Shown here: positions 1 to 9,001 of the stretch, piece by piece | How the letters are laid out: every line of letters starts with the position of its first letter | How positions within the stretch are numbered: position 1 is the stretch's first letter | NCBI GenBank assembly: GCA_947454005.1 | Contig: CANGMH010000006.1 | Span: forward strand, 1-37,922 | Length of the DNA stretch: 37,922 bases | From: Verrucomicrobiota bacterium | GTDB lineage: Bacteria > Verrucomicrobiota > Verrucomicrobiia > Limisphaerales > UBA9464 | Reading direction: 5' to 3' | Made by a program: the position numbers and the translations under genes | Notes under the pieces: model-generated | What the model saw: only the letters and a program-made list of their open reading frames with translations | The model's database searches: none | What the model was told of the DNA's origin: nothing

Positions 1-3000
1 GATCGGCGCCGAGTTGGCGAACACCACGTTCGGGATGACCGTCAAGTCGAACGATTTGGACACCTTCTGAGAACCGCCAGCGGCGGGCTCCTGGGCGGTG
101 ACGGTGATCGTCGCCGTGCCGGTGTTGATACCAGCGGGCAAGAGGTTCAACGACCACAAGCCGCCACCTTTGTTCACCAGATTCAAATTGGCAGCAGGCA
201 CCAATTCGTTGTTGGAGGAGGTCGCGGTGACGATCAAATCAGCCGCAGCGGTCTCGACATCACCCACAGTGAAGGTAATCGGACCAGTACCGATGGCCGC
301 CTGTGTGGATTTGTTGGAGAGGGCGCTGATCGTCGGCAAATCGTTCACCGGGTTCACGATGAACTGGAACGAGGTGGTGTCGGTGTTTCCGAGACCATCG
401 TTGACTGAGAGCGACACCGTGTTGGTACCGAAGAGGTTGGCCTTCGGAGTGATGACCAAGGTGCGGGTCGAACCGGTTCCGCTGACCGCGATGGATGCAG
501 TGTCGATGCTGGTTCCGGCAGTCACGCTGGCGGTGAAGTTGAAATTCACGCCGGGCTGGTTATCGCCGAGGGTCACGGTGACGCGCTTCGCAACGTCTTC
601 ATCGGTGACCTGATCGCCAACCGAAACTATCTTCGGAGACGTCTGGATGCTCAGCTTCCAACCGTCGAAGAACACACCACCACGCTGGCTCGGAGTCCCG
701 TTGTCGTCAGCGACGTAGAGGGACCAAGTGCCGTTCGGGTCGATGTTGTTGAAGGCGGAGAGGTTGTTCTGGTACGGCGCAGCGGGAGCGGGCGTCGGGA
801 GGCTGTCACCGGGTTCCAAATCGGTGACGTGGAAACGTCCCGACGAAATCGCCGACGAGGTCAACAGCGGTGCGCTGTCGTCGAAATACACCGATGCGGA
901 ATTGAGCGCCGTCGAACCGCCAACATCGCTCATGAGCATCACCTTGACCGGACTGACACCAGGACCGACCAAGACAATGTCCAAGTCTTGAGGCACCGGA
1001 TAAACGATACCCAAAAGGGCAACTTCGACTTTGGTGATTTTTCCGACCAAACCGTTGACCGCCAAAGTAGAAGGATACGAGGTAGCCGTCGGCTTGTCGG
1101 AATTGACCGTGAGCTGCGCGGCGTTCTCGAAGAGAGAAACCGAAGGAACGTCGACGTTGAACGGGAAAGTCGTCGAGGCGGACAGCAGGCCATCGCTGAC
1201 CGTCAAGGTGATATCCGTATCGCCAGGCGCAATCCCCTTCGGGAAGATTGTCGCGGTACGGCTCGTTCCAGTCCCGCTCAACACGATTCCGCTGTTCGGA
1301 ACCAGCTTCCCATTGCTCGAGAAGGCAGTGACCGTGAGTGTGTTCGGGTCATTGTCCACATCACCGATGGTGAACGGTACCGTGAAGAATCCACCGACGC
1401 GGACGAGCTGTTTCGCGACCGGATTGATGGTCGGGGCATCGTTCACCGGCGTCACCGTCAACCCAATCAGCGCCGAGGTGCTGAAGTTGTTGTTGTCGGT
1501 CGCGGTCAAGGTGATGTTGTTCGTACCGAACTTGTTCAGTTCCGGGGTGATGACCACCGTGGCGATGCCACTGGCCAGCGTCGCGGACACCTTTGCCAAG
1601 GAGGCATCACCGAAAGAGGCGGTGACGTTGGTGACAGAGCCATCGAAGTCAGCAACCGGGACCGTGATGGTCTTCGCAGTGTCTTCGGCAGTGGTCACCG
1701 CGGCGATCGCGTTGCCACCATTGAGGCTCGGCGCGGAGAAGATGCGGAGGATGAACCCACCGGCAATGTTGCCAGAAGCGCCCGAAGCCGTGTCGACCAC
1801 GGAGAGAGACCACACACCGCGCGGGTCGGTTCCACCGAAATCGGAGAGTTGAGCGTTGGGGGTGATGCCACCAACTGACAGACCGGGGTTACCAGTCGGC
1901 AGATAGGTGCCGTTGGTGATCGCGGAACCAGTCGGTATCGCGGACGCGGCCGTCGGAGAGAAATCAATCCGGCTGCGGTTGAACGCGTTGAGACCCGGTT
2001 GAGCACCCAGCAGCACCACGGTCTTGCCAGTCGGACCCGTCAAATAGACCGCGAGGTCCGCGGGGTTCGGGTGGGTCACATCCGCGAGGGTCACTTCAAG
2101 ACGGCCGATATTGCCGATGAAGTTGGTCGGAACCGTCAGCGTCGCCGGGAACGGCGAGGCGTTGGCGTTGTCAACGATGGTGATGTTGCCCGAGTTCGTT
2201 CCGAAGGAACTTGCGAAGACCGGTTGCGCGACCGGGTCCACCGTGACGTCAAGGCTGACGGTGTTGGTCCCCAAGACGCCAGTGGAGCCGGTGTCGACGA
2301 TGGAGATGGTCAACGTCGCCGTGCCAGAAGCCGCGCCACGCGGATTGATGGTCAAGGTGCGGTTCGTGGTGGACAAATTGCCGGTCACGACCAACCCGGC
2401 GGACTCGACGATGTTCGTGTTGCTCGAAGTCGCGGTGATGGTGAGGTTGGCCAGCACGCTGTCGACATCGTTGACCACCGCGGAAAGCGACGCCGACTTG
2501 CCGACCACCGTGTTCACGCGGTTGGTGGACAAGGTGATCAGCGGCGCGTCGTTCACCGCGGCGACGTTCACGGTCAGGACGACCGGAATCGATTCACCGA
2601 CGCCATCCTTGGCGATGACCGTCACGGTCACCGTCCCGTTGGCATTGGGCTTGGGCTGGATGACCAAGATGCGATCCTCGCCATCGCCCGTGACCAACAG
2701 GTCGTTGGGGACGATGCTCGTATCGCTCGAGGTGACCTTGAAGGTCATCGAGGACAGCGGGGTGTCGCTATCCTTCAGTTTCAACGGAACGTTGACCACC
2801 GTGTCCTCCGTCGCCGGGATGACGCTGTTCGTCACCGAAAGGAGCGGGGTGGTGAAGACGTTCAGCGTCCAAGACCGGATGGAACCGGAGTTGAACGACT
2901 GGTCGTCGGCAACGTAGAGATCCCAAGAACCGTTGGGGTTGTCGCCATTGAAGACTCCCAAGGTGGCACCGAACGGGGCCGTCGGGCCACCGGGGTACAA

Positions 3001-3489
3001 ATCAACTCCGCTGGCGTCACCAGCGAAATCGACCACGTCGGTCGGCTTGTAGGTGCCGTCACTGATCGCCGAAGAGTCGGGCAACAGACCAGCAGCCGCA
3101 TCAGCGAAGGTCAGGTTGACGCCGTTCAGCGCGAAGCGGTCGCCCACATCGCTCATCAGCTGGATGACCTTGCCACTCGCGGCGTTCTTCAACGCTACGT
3201 TGATGTCGTCCGGGTAGTTGTGGATGACACCGTTCAACGTGACGGTCACGCGTTCGATGGTGCCAAGAAGATTGCTGGTCACCAGCGACGACGGGAACGG
3301 CGTCGCCGCAGCGGTGTCGGACACGAAGATGCCCGGCGTCGTTTCACGGCGGGTCGCATCATTGATGATGATGGAACCGGTCTGGGTGAGGCTGGTCTGG
3401 CCGAAGGCGGAGGCAGCCGTCAAGAAGGACGCCAAGCCTCCTGTCGCCCAACGCAATATCCTGCGCGCGCTGTTAGTATTGAAGTTCAT
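1..3489 (-). CDS. Giant secreted repeat protein with P-domain-like modules (3' truncated by window)
   Basis: The reverse strand is open for exactly 1163 codons from an ATG at 3489 to base 1, so the C-terminus lies outside the window; the ORF track omits it because no stop is present. The N-terminus (MNFNTNSARRILRW...) has a basic stretch, a hydrophobic segment and ASAFGQ, which reads as a signal peptide. Three copies of a roughly 145-residue module resembling the proprotein-convertase P domain lie near residues 40-200, 440-583 and 800-946. They share features such as a PxPxD-x-LxVxL core and (N/D)PxGxWxLxVxD. Between them are Ig/cadherin-like beta repeats with VNDxPxI and TEDTxxxVxV motifs. 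Such proteins are usually cell-surface or extracellular, and adhesion or matrix roles are common; none is proven here. No good Shine-Dalgarno site is visible. All + strand ORFs over this span are shadows. Confidence 0.9.
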   Translation of the reverse strand, partial: MNFNTNSARRILRWATGGLASFLTAASAFGQTSLTQTGSIIINDATRRETTPGIFVSDTAAATPFPSSLVTSNLLGTIERVTVTLNGVIHNYPDDINVALKNAASGKVIQLMSDVGDRFALNGVNLTFADAAAGLLPDSSAISDGTYKPTDVVDFAGDASGVDLYPGGPTAPFGATLGVFNGDNPNGSWDLYVADDQSFNSGSIRSWTLNVFTTPLLSVTNSVIPATEDTVVNVPLKLKDSDTPLSSMTFKVTSSDTSIVPNDLLVTGDGEDRILVIQPKPNANGTVTVTVIAKDGVGESIPVVLTVNVAAVNDAPLITLSTNRVNTVVGKSASLSAVVNDVDSVLANLTITATSSNTNIVESAGLVVTGNLSTTNRTLTINPRGAASGTATLTISIVDTGSTGVLGTNTVSLDVTVDPVAQPVFASSFGTNSGNITIVDNANASPFPATLTVPTNFIGNIGRLEVTLADVTHPNPADLAVYLTGPTGKTVVLLGAQPGLNAFNRSRIDFSPTAASAIPTGSAITNGTYLPTGNPGLSVGGITPNAQLSDFGGTDPRGVWSLSVVDTASGASGNIAGGFILRIFSAPSLNGGNAIAAVTTAEDTAKTITVPVADFDGSVTNVTASFGDASLAKVSATLASGIATVVITPELNKFGTNNITLTATDNNNFSTSALIGLTVTPVNDAPTINPVAKQLVRVGGFFTVPFTIGDVDNDPNTLTVTAFSSNGKLVPNSGIVLSGTGTSRTATIFPKGIAPGDTDITLTVSDGLLSASTTFPFNVDVPSVSLFENAAQLTVNSDKPTATSYPSTLAVNGLVGKITKVEVALLGIVYPVPQDLDIVLVGPGVSPVKVMLMSDVGGSTALNSASVYFDDSAPLLTSSAISSGRFHVTDLEPGDSLPTPAPAAPYQNNLSAFNNIDPNGTWSLYVADDNGTPSQRGGVFFDGWKLSIQTSPKIVSVGDQVTDEDVAKRVTVTLGDNQPGVNFNFTASVTAGTSIDTASIAVSGTGSTRTLVITPKANLFGTNTVSLSVNDGLGNTDTTSFQFIVNPVNDLPTISALSNKSTQAAIGTGPITFTVGDVETAAADLIVTATSSNNELVPAANLNLVNKGGGLWSLNLLPAGINTGTATITVTAQEPAAGGSQKVSKSFDLTVIPNVVFANSAPI

Positions 3490-3933
3490 CGGGTTGACTA
3501 TGTTTAGTTCACTCAATTCTTGACAAGCTAATTCACAAGGGGCCGCTAGCGGCGCAAACACGCCACTCGCACTGCAACCTTGCTATCTGATGTTCTGGGT
3601 TCAATAGCGGGACCATTTGCGGACCCTTGTTTGCTTGATTTTAGGACTGTCTTTTCCTCGGCACTAGGAATTCCCCGGCTGCATACCACGGCGTAGGGAC
3701 GTTCGTCCAGACTATTGTGGATTAGGGTTTTGTCGGCCTCCCGCCGGGGAACCTCTCGTCGTCGGTGGAGACCTCTTCGCTACCACGGAGTTTCGTGCCG
3801 GGACGAGCCGTTGCTGCCGCCCCACACCGAGGGTACCGGATCGTCCGGGGACATCCATCAGGGATCTCTTAGGGATCCGGAAGAGCCGAGATCTGCGGAA
3901 CCGGTTGCGGGATCGGATGTTCAATTGGACACG
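3490..3933. other. Intergenic region without a gene
   Basis: About 440 bases between the divergently read start of the secreted-protein gene and the 3' end of a glycosyltransferase gene. The small ORFs listed here (3712-3924, 3715-3990) have no recognisable protein character. A perfect 12-bp palindrome, GCCGCTAGCGGC, sits at 3542-3553, upstream of the secreted-protein start, and could be an operator or hairpin. The AT-richer stretch near 3580-3730 is unlike the surrounding coding DNA. No tRNA, IS or convincing terminator was seen. Confidence 0.5.
3497..3526 (-). promoter_or_regulatory. Possible promoter of the giant secreted protein gene
   Basis: On the minus strand TTGTCA is followed after 18 bases by CATAGT, 5/6 and 4/6 matches to the sigma-70 consensus. 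This would put the transcription start almost at the ATG. An alternative TAGCTT at 3530-3525 lacks a clear -35 partner. Tentative. Confidence 0.25.
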
Positions 3934-5088
3934 CTAATTCGCAGCCAGGTGCTTGATGGCACCCGCCAGAGACGCCAGGTGGACGGATAGCTTGAAGCGG
4001 CTCTCGAACGCTTCCCGATGATGAAGCCCGTCCTCGCTCCTCGCGACCTCCAGCAATGCGGCCGCCGCGAGGTCCGGGCGTCGGGGTTCGACAATCCCGG
4101 GCCTTCCGGGAGGAAGCATCTCCGGGATCGCCCGCCAAAGGGTGGTCACCACGGGCAATCCGTAGGCCATCGCCTCAGCGACACCGAGAGGTTGGCCTTC
4201 GGTGGCGTAGTAGGACGGGAACAGGAAAACATCCGCGGCCCGGAACGCTTCGGCCTTGGCGGCACCGGACAGGAAACCGATCTGACGGACCCGCCCGACA
4301 GCATCGGTGCGGGCAATCCTCCGAGAGAACTCATCTTGGAGCTCAGGGTCCGGGAATGTGCCGGCGACGACCAGGTGGAACCGCAGACACGGCGTGACGT
4401 CCGCAGCGAGGCGGTTGGCGATGGTGACGGTCTCCACGGCATCGAAGACTCCTTTGTCCCTGGTGCAGAGGGCCATGAACAGGACCTCGACATCCCCTCC
4501 TTCAGTCGACCGTCGCGCAAGGCGGCATGCCCGTTGGGGCGCCAAGGTCGTGAGAAACTCGGCGCAGGGGTCTTCGACACCGTTGCCGACGATCGCCACC
4601 GTGCGGGGATGGAGTTTCTCAGCGTCCGTCTGGCTAAAACGCGACAGCACGATGCTCAACGCCACGCCCCCCAACAACCGTTGCGTTATCCAGCGTTCCC
4701 ACGGTCGGGCATCGGTCTCGAGCCAGGTCCCGAGCCCGACTCCGTGCCAATGGAACACGACCTTCCGGAACCAGGGCCGCAGGAGCGCCATGACGATCCA
4801 GTCCCTGTAGAGCGGCGTCCGTTTCGGGGGTGTCGGCACGTAGTACAGGGTGTCGGCACCGTGACGGACGCGGAACCAGATCGCGCGAGCGCAATAGCCG
4901 AGCAATCTCGGCAGCTTCCCACCCCGTGCTGAACCGACGTCGCCAAGGTCGTCGGACAACCGCGCGTCGACGTGGAAGACCTCGATGCCCAAGGAGGGAT
5001 CGGCGCGGAAACCGTCGACGAGGTACTTCACCATCTGGCTCTGGCCGTGGAGCGGCGGCGGCACATGGGCAAAGACGAGGAGCTTCAT
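3934..5088 (-). CDS. Family 4 (GT-B) glycosyltransferase
   Basis: A 384-residue protein that probably transfers a sugar from a nucleotide donor during exopolysaccharide or O-antigen-like glycan synthesis in the cytoplasm. The N-terminus MKLLVFAHVPPPLHGQ matches the first beta strand and glycine-rich turn of GT-B enzymes. The C-terminal half has the GT4 signature EGQPLGVAE (E-x7-E) followed by AMAYGLPVV. A central HWHGVGLG stretch and VIVGNGVED-like inter-domain segment also fit. The ORF track starts at a GTG at 5112, but the ATG at 5088 begins directly at the beta strand and has GGGGG just upstream, so it is preferred. It diverges from the M20 hydrolase gene across about 115 bases. Donor and acceptor cannot be told. 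Confidence 0.88.
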   Translation of the reverse strand: MKLLVFAHVPPPLHGQSQMVKYLVDGFRADPSLGIEVFHVDARLSDDLGDVGSARGGKLPRLLGYCARAIWFRVRHGADTLYYVPTPPKRTPLYRDWIVMALLRPWFRKVVFHWHGVGLGTWLETDARPWERWITQRLLGGVALSIVLSRFSQTDAEKLHPRTVAIVGNGVEDPCAEFLTTLAPQRACRLARRSTEGGDVEVLFMALCTRDKGVFDAVETVTIANRLAADVTPCLRFHLVVAGTFPDPELQDEFSRRIARTDAVGRVRQIGFLSGAAKAEAFRAADVFLFPSYYATEGQPLGVAEAMAYGLPVVTTLWRAIPEMLPPGRPGIVEPRRPDLAAAALLEVARSEDGLHHREAFESRFKLSVHLASLAGAIKHLAAN

Positions 5089-5165
5089 CGGCCCCCGGAT
5101 TTGGCTACGCACGAGGACAAATTCAAACCTGAATCGGCCGGACCGGTTCGGACCGGGCCTTTTTC

Positions 5166-5195
5166 CTGCCCCTTGGACATTGGGACCGCTAGTCT
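5166..5195 (+). promoter_or_regulatory. Candidate promoter of the M20-GT-flippase operon
   Basis: CTGCCC, an 18-base spacer and TAGTCT lie 9 bases before the GTG start. The arrangement resembles the TTGCCC/TAGCTT pair before the YgfZ-like gene at 30278. Weak match to the sigma-70 consensus; based on recurrence within the window only. Confidence 0.25.
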
Positions 5196-5204
5196 TCTTC
5201 GAGC

Positions 5205-6347
5205 GTGGCCGTCGCCTCTCCCATCGTCCGTCTGTTGCTCGATCTCATCGCGGTACCGAGCGTCAATCCGGCATTCCTGCCGCTCGGCGATGTCCGTGCC
5301 GGCGAGGCCCGGGTCGGCGAGCTGGTGGCCGAGACGGCCCGGTCCGGCGGATTGGACGTGACCCGAATCGACGCCGCTCCCTGCCGAGCGAACATCATCG
5401 CCCGGCTGAGACCCAGCGGTCCGGTGAAGCACCGTGTCCTCCTCGCGCCGCACCTCGACACGGTCGGCTTCCCGGCGCTCGACGCGCTGCTGCGCCCGAA
5501 GCTCTCGTCCGGACGCGTCATCGGCCGCGGCGCATGCGACACGAAGGGCTGCGTCGCCGCGATGCTCTCCGCGGTGCTGGCCGTCGCGAAGTCGGGACGA
5601 CGACCGATGTCCACGGAGATCGTCTTCCTCGGGTTGGTCGACGAGGAGAACGGCCAGGCCGGCTCCCGATACCACGCGCGGCATGGCGACAAGGCCGATC
5701 TCGCCGTCGTCGGCGAGCCCACGCGTCTCGAAGTGGTCACCGCGCACAAGGGCGACGTCTGGTTGCAGCTCCGCACGCGCGGACGAAGCGCGCATGGCGC
5801 GACGCCGCGGCTCGGGCGCAACGCCGTTCATGCGATGGCCGGGGTGGTCGAGGCGCTGGAGGTGGATTACTCGGCGGAGCTCGCGGCGCGTGCCCATCCG
5901 CTCTTGGGATCACCGACCATCAACGTCGGCGCGATCCGCGGCGGCACGCAGCCCAACATCGTGCCCGACGAGTGCGTCATCTCCGTCGATCGCCGGACCC
6001 TTCCCGGCGAGACCGAGGCCGGCGTGAAGCGGGAGATCGCGGCGTTGCTGCGGCGCAAGAAGCTCAAGGCGGAGTTCGGGAACCTCCGGCTCTCCGCGTG
6101 CGATCCGCTGGAGACCGATCCGAAACTGCCGCTCGTCCGTTCGCTCTGCCGGGCGGCCGGCCGTCGCCGCACGCTCGGCGTCCATTACTTCTGCGACGCG
6201 GCTCCGCTGGCCGCCGGCGGCATCCCCAGCGTGGTGTTCGGGCCCGGCGACATCGCGCAGGCGCACACCGACGACGAATGGATCTCGGTGGCCAGCCTCG
6301 AGCGCGGGGCCCAGGTGCTCGAGAAGTTCCTGCGGTCGCTGGACTGA
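5205..6347 (+). CDS. M20-family metallohydrolase (ArgE/DapE-type deacylase or peptidase)
   Basis: A 380-residue cytoplasmic zinc enzyme of the M20 family, which hydrolyses N-acyl or peptide bonds. Metal-binding motifs are visible in order: APHLDTVG (H83, D85), GRGACDTKG (bridging D112), VDEENG (catalytic/metal E137-E138), and AQAHTDDEW near the C-terminus for the last histidine. GRSAHGATP (H187) matches the dimerisation-domain histidine. Length fits the ArgE/DapE/CPG2 group. The start is a GTG at 5205; no ATG gives a better N-terminus. It is first in a plus-strand run with a glycosyltransferase and a flippase (66 and -4 base spacings), so a role in trimming an acylated sugar or precursor is possible. 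That role is inference; a housekeeping ArgE-like function is equally open. Confidence 0.88.
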   Translation: MAVASPIVRLLLDLIAVPSVNPAFLPLGDVRAGEARVGELVAETARSGGLDVTRIDAAPCRANIIARLRPSGPVKHRVLLAPHLDTVGFPALDALLRPKLSSGRVIGRGACDTKGCVAAMLSAVLAVAKSGRRPMSTEIVFLGLVDEENGQAGSRYHARHGDKADLAVVGEPTRLEVVTAHKGDVWLQLRTRGRSAHGATPRLGRNAVHAMAGVVEALEVDYSAELAARAHPLLGSPTINVGAIRGGTQPNIVPDECVISVDRRTLPGETEAGVKREIAALLRRKKLKAEFGNLRLSACDPLETDPKLPLVRSLCRAAGRRRTLGVHYFCDAAPLAAGGIPSVVFGPGDIAQAHTDDEWISVASLERGAQVLEKFLRSLD

Positions 6348-6413
6348 ACACCGGATGAAGCCCACACCGACCTGCCGTCCGCTGCCGTCCGGCCCGGCCC
6401 CGGCCACACGCTG

Positions 6414-7652
6414 ATGCGCGTCGCTTTCCTCACCCACGAACCGTTCTACCCGCCGAGCGGAGGCGGCTCCGCGGAGGCGGTCTATCTGGTGGACGAGTTC
6501 GTCCGGCGCGGGCATCAGGTGCACCTGTTCTGTCCCGACTTCCCGGACCGCGGTTCCGTGGCCGGGAAGCACCGCATCAACATCCATCCGTTCACGCGCT
6601 GGGAGATGGGCCGCTACACGCGGCTGCGGAACCTGAAGTACCTGCTGTACCCCGGCGCGCTGGCGGCGCACGTGCGGCGGACCTTGCTCTCGCAGCAGAA
6701 GATGCGGCGCGAAGAGTTCCGTTACGACGTCCTCTTCGCCCAGCACACCATCGCGGCGGTGGCGGCGGGAAGGCTCCGCGTGCCGTTGCGGACGCCCGTG
6801 GTGCTGAACTTCTTGGATTATCTGACCGGGTTCATGGAGACGTGGCCGGGCTGGGTCATGCCGGGACCGGTCGTCCGGGCGCTCACCCGTTTCGAGCTGG
6901 GCTTGCCGCGGCGATACGATGTCGAGGGCGTGCTCACGGTGTCGGAGCCGCTGGCGGAGCGATTCGCCGCGACCGGCTTTCCGCGCGAACGGATCCGGGC
7001 GATCCAGTACGGCTACGATCCCGCGTTGTTCCATCCCGGTGCGGGCGAGGAACGGGGAACGGGGAACGCGGAGCCGGTGGTCGTGATGCACGGGTCGTTC
7101 GACCAGCATCACCTCGGCCCGATCGCACGGACCGCGGTGGCCCGGGTCTTCGCCGCGCGTCCGACAACGACGTTCCGTTTCGTCGGACGCGAGACCCCGG
7201 CGCTCAGGAGCTTCGCGGCGAGCGTGCGCGCGACGGACCCGGGGATCCGGCTGGAGCTGACCGGATTCATCCCGTACGACGAGGTCGCGCGACATGTCGC
7301 GTCGGCCGATGTCGGCCTCGTGCCGTATGAGGCTTCGAACGGCACCCACTGCGCCTTCGTGGCCAAGGCGGTCGAGTATCTCGGCTGCGGCGTCCCGGTG
7401 GTCAGCACGCCGTTGGAGAACCTCCGCCGCTACTTCGCGGACGAGCCGGCGATGAAGTTCAGCGGGATGGACGGCGCGAGCTTCGGCGACGCCGTGCTCG
7501 CGTGGCTCGCGGTACCGGTCGAGGAGCGTCGTCGCCTCGGACTGGCGGCCAGCCGCCGCGTCGCCCGCGATCTCGATTGGCGGGCGGTCACGGGGAACGC
7601 GGTGCGGGCCGTCGAGACGATGACCGGCAACCCGGCGGAGGCCGACGCATGA
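6414..7652 (+). CDS. Family 4-like glycosyltransferase
   Basis: A 412-residue GT-B glycosyltransferase, probably acting at the inner face of the membrane in polysaccharide assembly. MRVAFLTHEPFYPPSGGGSAE matches the N-terminal Rossmann strand and loop. The C-terminal donor domain reads VGLVPYEASNGTH...AKAVEYLGCGVPVVSTPL, a GT4-type signature without the textbook E-x7-E spacing. The ATG at 6414 is clear. The stop codon overlaps the flippase start (ATGA), so the two are probably translationally coupled. At 7049-7068, within the segment joining the two Rossmann domains, the DNA contains a heptanucleotide tandem repeat (GGGGAAC) coding for GEERGTGN; a one-unit change would shift the frame. Confidence 0.9.
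   Translation: MRVAFLTHEPFYPPSGGGSAEAVYLVDEFVRRGHQVHLFCPDFPDRGSVAGKHRINIHPFTRWEMGRYTRLRNLKYLLYPGALAAHVRRTLLSQQKMRREEFRYDVLFAQHTIAAVAAGRLRVPLRTPVVLNFLDYLTGFMETWPGWVMPGPVVRALTRFELGLPRRYDVEGVLTVSEPLAERFAATGFPRERIRAIQYGYDPALFHPGAGEERGTGNAEPVVVMHGSFDQHHLGPIARTAVARVFAARPTTTFRFVGRETPALRSFAASVRATDPGIRLELTGFIPYDEVARHVASADVGLVPYEASNGTHCAFVAKAVEYLGCGVPVVSTPLENLRRYFADEPAMKFSGMDGASFGDAVLAWLAVPVEERRRLGLAASRRVARDLDWRAVTGNAVRAVETMTGNPAEADA
7049..7068. repeat. Heptanucleotide tandem repeat (GGGGAAC, about 2.8 copies) inside a GT gene
   Basis: GGAAC GGGGAAC GGGGAAC G reads through in the inter-domain linker of the GT at 6414-7652. Period 7 is not a multiple of three, so gain or loss of a copy would break the reading frame. 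Confidence 0.85.
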
Positions 7653-8938
7653 GCGCGGCCAAGGACGGATTCTTCCGGCAGAGCGCTTGGCTGGCGGCCG
7701 CGACCGTCTTGGGCGGCGCGTTCATGACCGCGGTGCATCCCGTCGCGTCCCAGATGGGCGATGCCGAGTACGGCGTGCTGGGCGCGATGCTCAAGCTCTT
7801 CCTGCTGCTCGGGATCCCGAGCGGCGGCTTGCAGGTCGTCTTCGCCCAGCAATCCGCCGCCGCGGTCACACCGGACCTCCGACAGCGGCTCGCCGGCACG
7901 GCGCGCCGCGTGTTGTGCGGGATCGCCGTGGTCTGGTCGGCACTGGCCGTGGTCACGCTCGTGTGGAGCGGAGCAATCGCGCGCCGGCTCAACTTGTCCG
8001 ATGCGACGGTGCTATGGCCGACGCTCGCGGCAGCGTTCACCTGGCTGGCACTGCCCGTGTTCAAGGGTCTGCTGCAAGGGCGGCAAGAGTTCGGCACGCT
8101 CGGTTGGATCGGGATCCTTGAAGGTGCGGGCCGGCTCGGGGCGATGGCGGTCGTCGTCCTAGGATTCCACGGCCATGCGGCCGGCGCGATGGGAGCGGTG
8201 GCTTTCGGACAGGCGCTCTCCTTCGTCGTCGCCCTCCGGGCCACAAGGAGCGTCTGGCTCGCTCCCGGCGCCGAAACGGATTGGTCCGGCTGGATCCGGC
8301 GCACGGTACCGTACACCGCCGGTGCGGCGGGATTGTCGGTGCTGTCGCTCTTCGACGTCGTCTTCCTGAAAGCGGTGATTCCAGCGGCGCAGGAGAAAGC
8401 CTTCTCGCTGGGCCAGCTCTATCTTCCGGCGAACAACATCGGGTTCGCGTTGACCCAGGTCACCGTCCCGTTGGCGATGGTGATGTTCCCCATGATCGCC
8501 CGGAGCGTCGCCACCGGCGTGAAGTCGGACGCTCTGGTCCTCGCCCTCTCGGGCACCGCGCTGCTCGGGTGTTGCGGCTGGATCGCCGTGCTGGCGCTGC
8601 CGAAGCTGCCCCTGCAGATCCTCTATTTCCGGACGCCCGCCACCTGGGCCGCGGCCCCGCTCGTGCCTTGGTGCGTCTTCGCGATGCTCTCGTACGTGCT
8701 CGCCAACGTGCTGGTGACCGACCACCTCGCCCGGGCGCGTTTCGCCGTGGTGCCTTGGGTCGTCGCGATCGCCGCGGCCTTCGTTGCCACCCTGGTGGCG
8801 CTGAAGCCGACCTTGCTCACGATGGATCCGCTCGCGGCCTATCGGGTCGTGGCCTCGGTCGTGGCTGGAGCGAACCTTTCGCTTCTCGCCGTCGCCGCTT
8901 GGTTCACCTGGGGCGGGAAGCGGACGTCGACGGCCTGA
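7649..8938 (+). CDS. Polysaccharide flippase-like membrane protein (MATE/Wzx-type)
   Basis: A 429-residue integral membrane protein with about 12 hydrophobic segments spread over its whole length. It starts MSAAKDGFFRQSAWLAAATVLGG, typical of oligosaccharide flippases (Wzx/MurJ/MATE superfamily), which move lipid-linked glycans across the cytoplasmic membrane. FRQSAWL..., a central LFDVVFLKAVIP segment and the gene neighbourhood support this. The ORF track begins at 7502 inside the GT gene, but the ATG at 7649 overlaps the upstream TGA as ATGA and is the natural coupled start. Last gene of the M20-GT-flippase run; 63 bases of featureless sequence follow before the convergent PPC-protein gene. 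Confidence 0.88.
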   Translation: MSAAKDGFFRQSAWLAAATVLGGAFMTAVHPVASQMGDAEYGVLGAMLKLFLLLGIPSGGLQVVFAQQSAAAVTPDLRQRLAGTARRVLCGIAVVWSALAVVTLVWSGAIARRLNLSDATVLWPTLAAAFTWLALPVFKGLLQGRQEFGTLGWIGILEGAGRLGAMAVVVLGFHGHAAGAMGAVAFGQALSFVVALRATRSVWLAPGAETDWSGWIRRTVPYTAGAAGLSVLSLFDVVFLKAVIPAAQEKAFSLGQLYLPANNIGFALTQVTVPLAMVMFPMIARSVATGVKSDALVLALSGTALLGCCGWIAVLALPKLPLQILYFRTPATWAAAPLVPWCVFAMLSYVLANVLVTDHLARARFAVVPWVVAIAAAFVATLVALKPTLLTMDPLAAYRVVASVVAGANLSLLAVAAWFTWGGKRTSTA

Positions 8939-9001
8939 GCCAAAAGCCCTGACTCCGTCCTTCGCGTCTTCGCACGGATCGGGACCGTCTTCCCAGGCGG
9001 C

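Noticed and set aside
1999-3507. 502-residue + strand ORF, and 829-1878
   Set aside because: Antisense to the giant secreted protein, whose frame is open without interruption and repeats in modules.
3542-3553. GCCGCTAGCGGC as a rho-independent terminator
   Set aside because: No following T tract on either strand and the stem lies upstream of a gene start, so a terminator is not supported.
3570-3640. tRNA-like GGTTCAA segment
   Set aside because: No matching acceptor stem, D or anticodon arms could be drawn around it.
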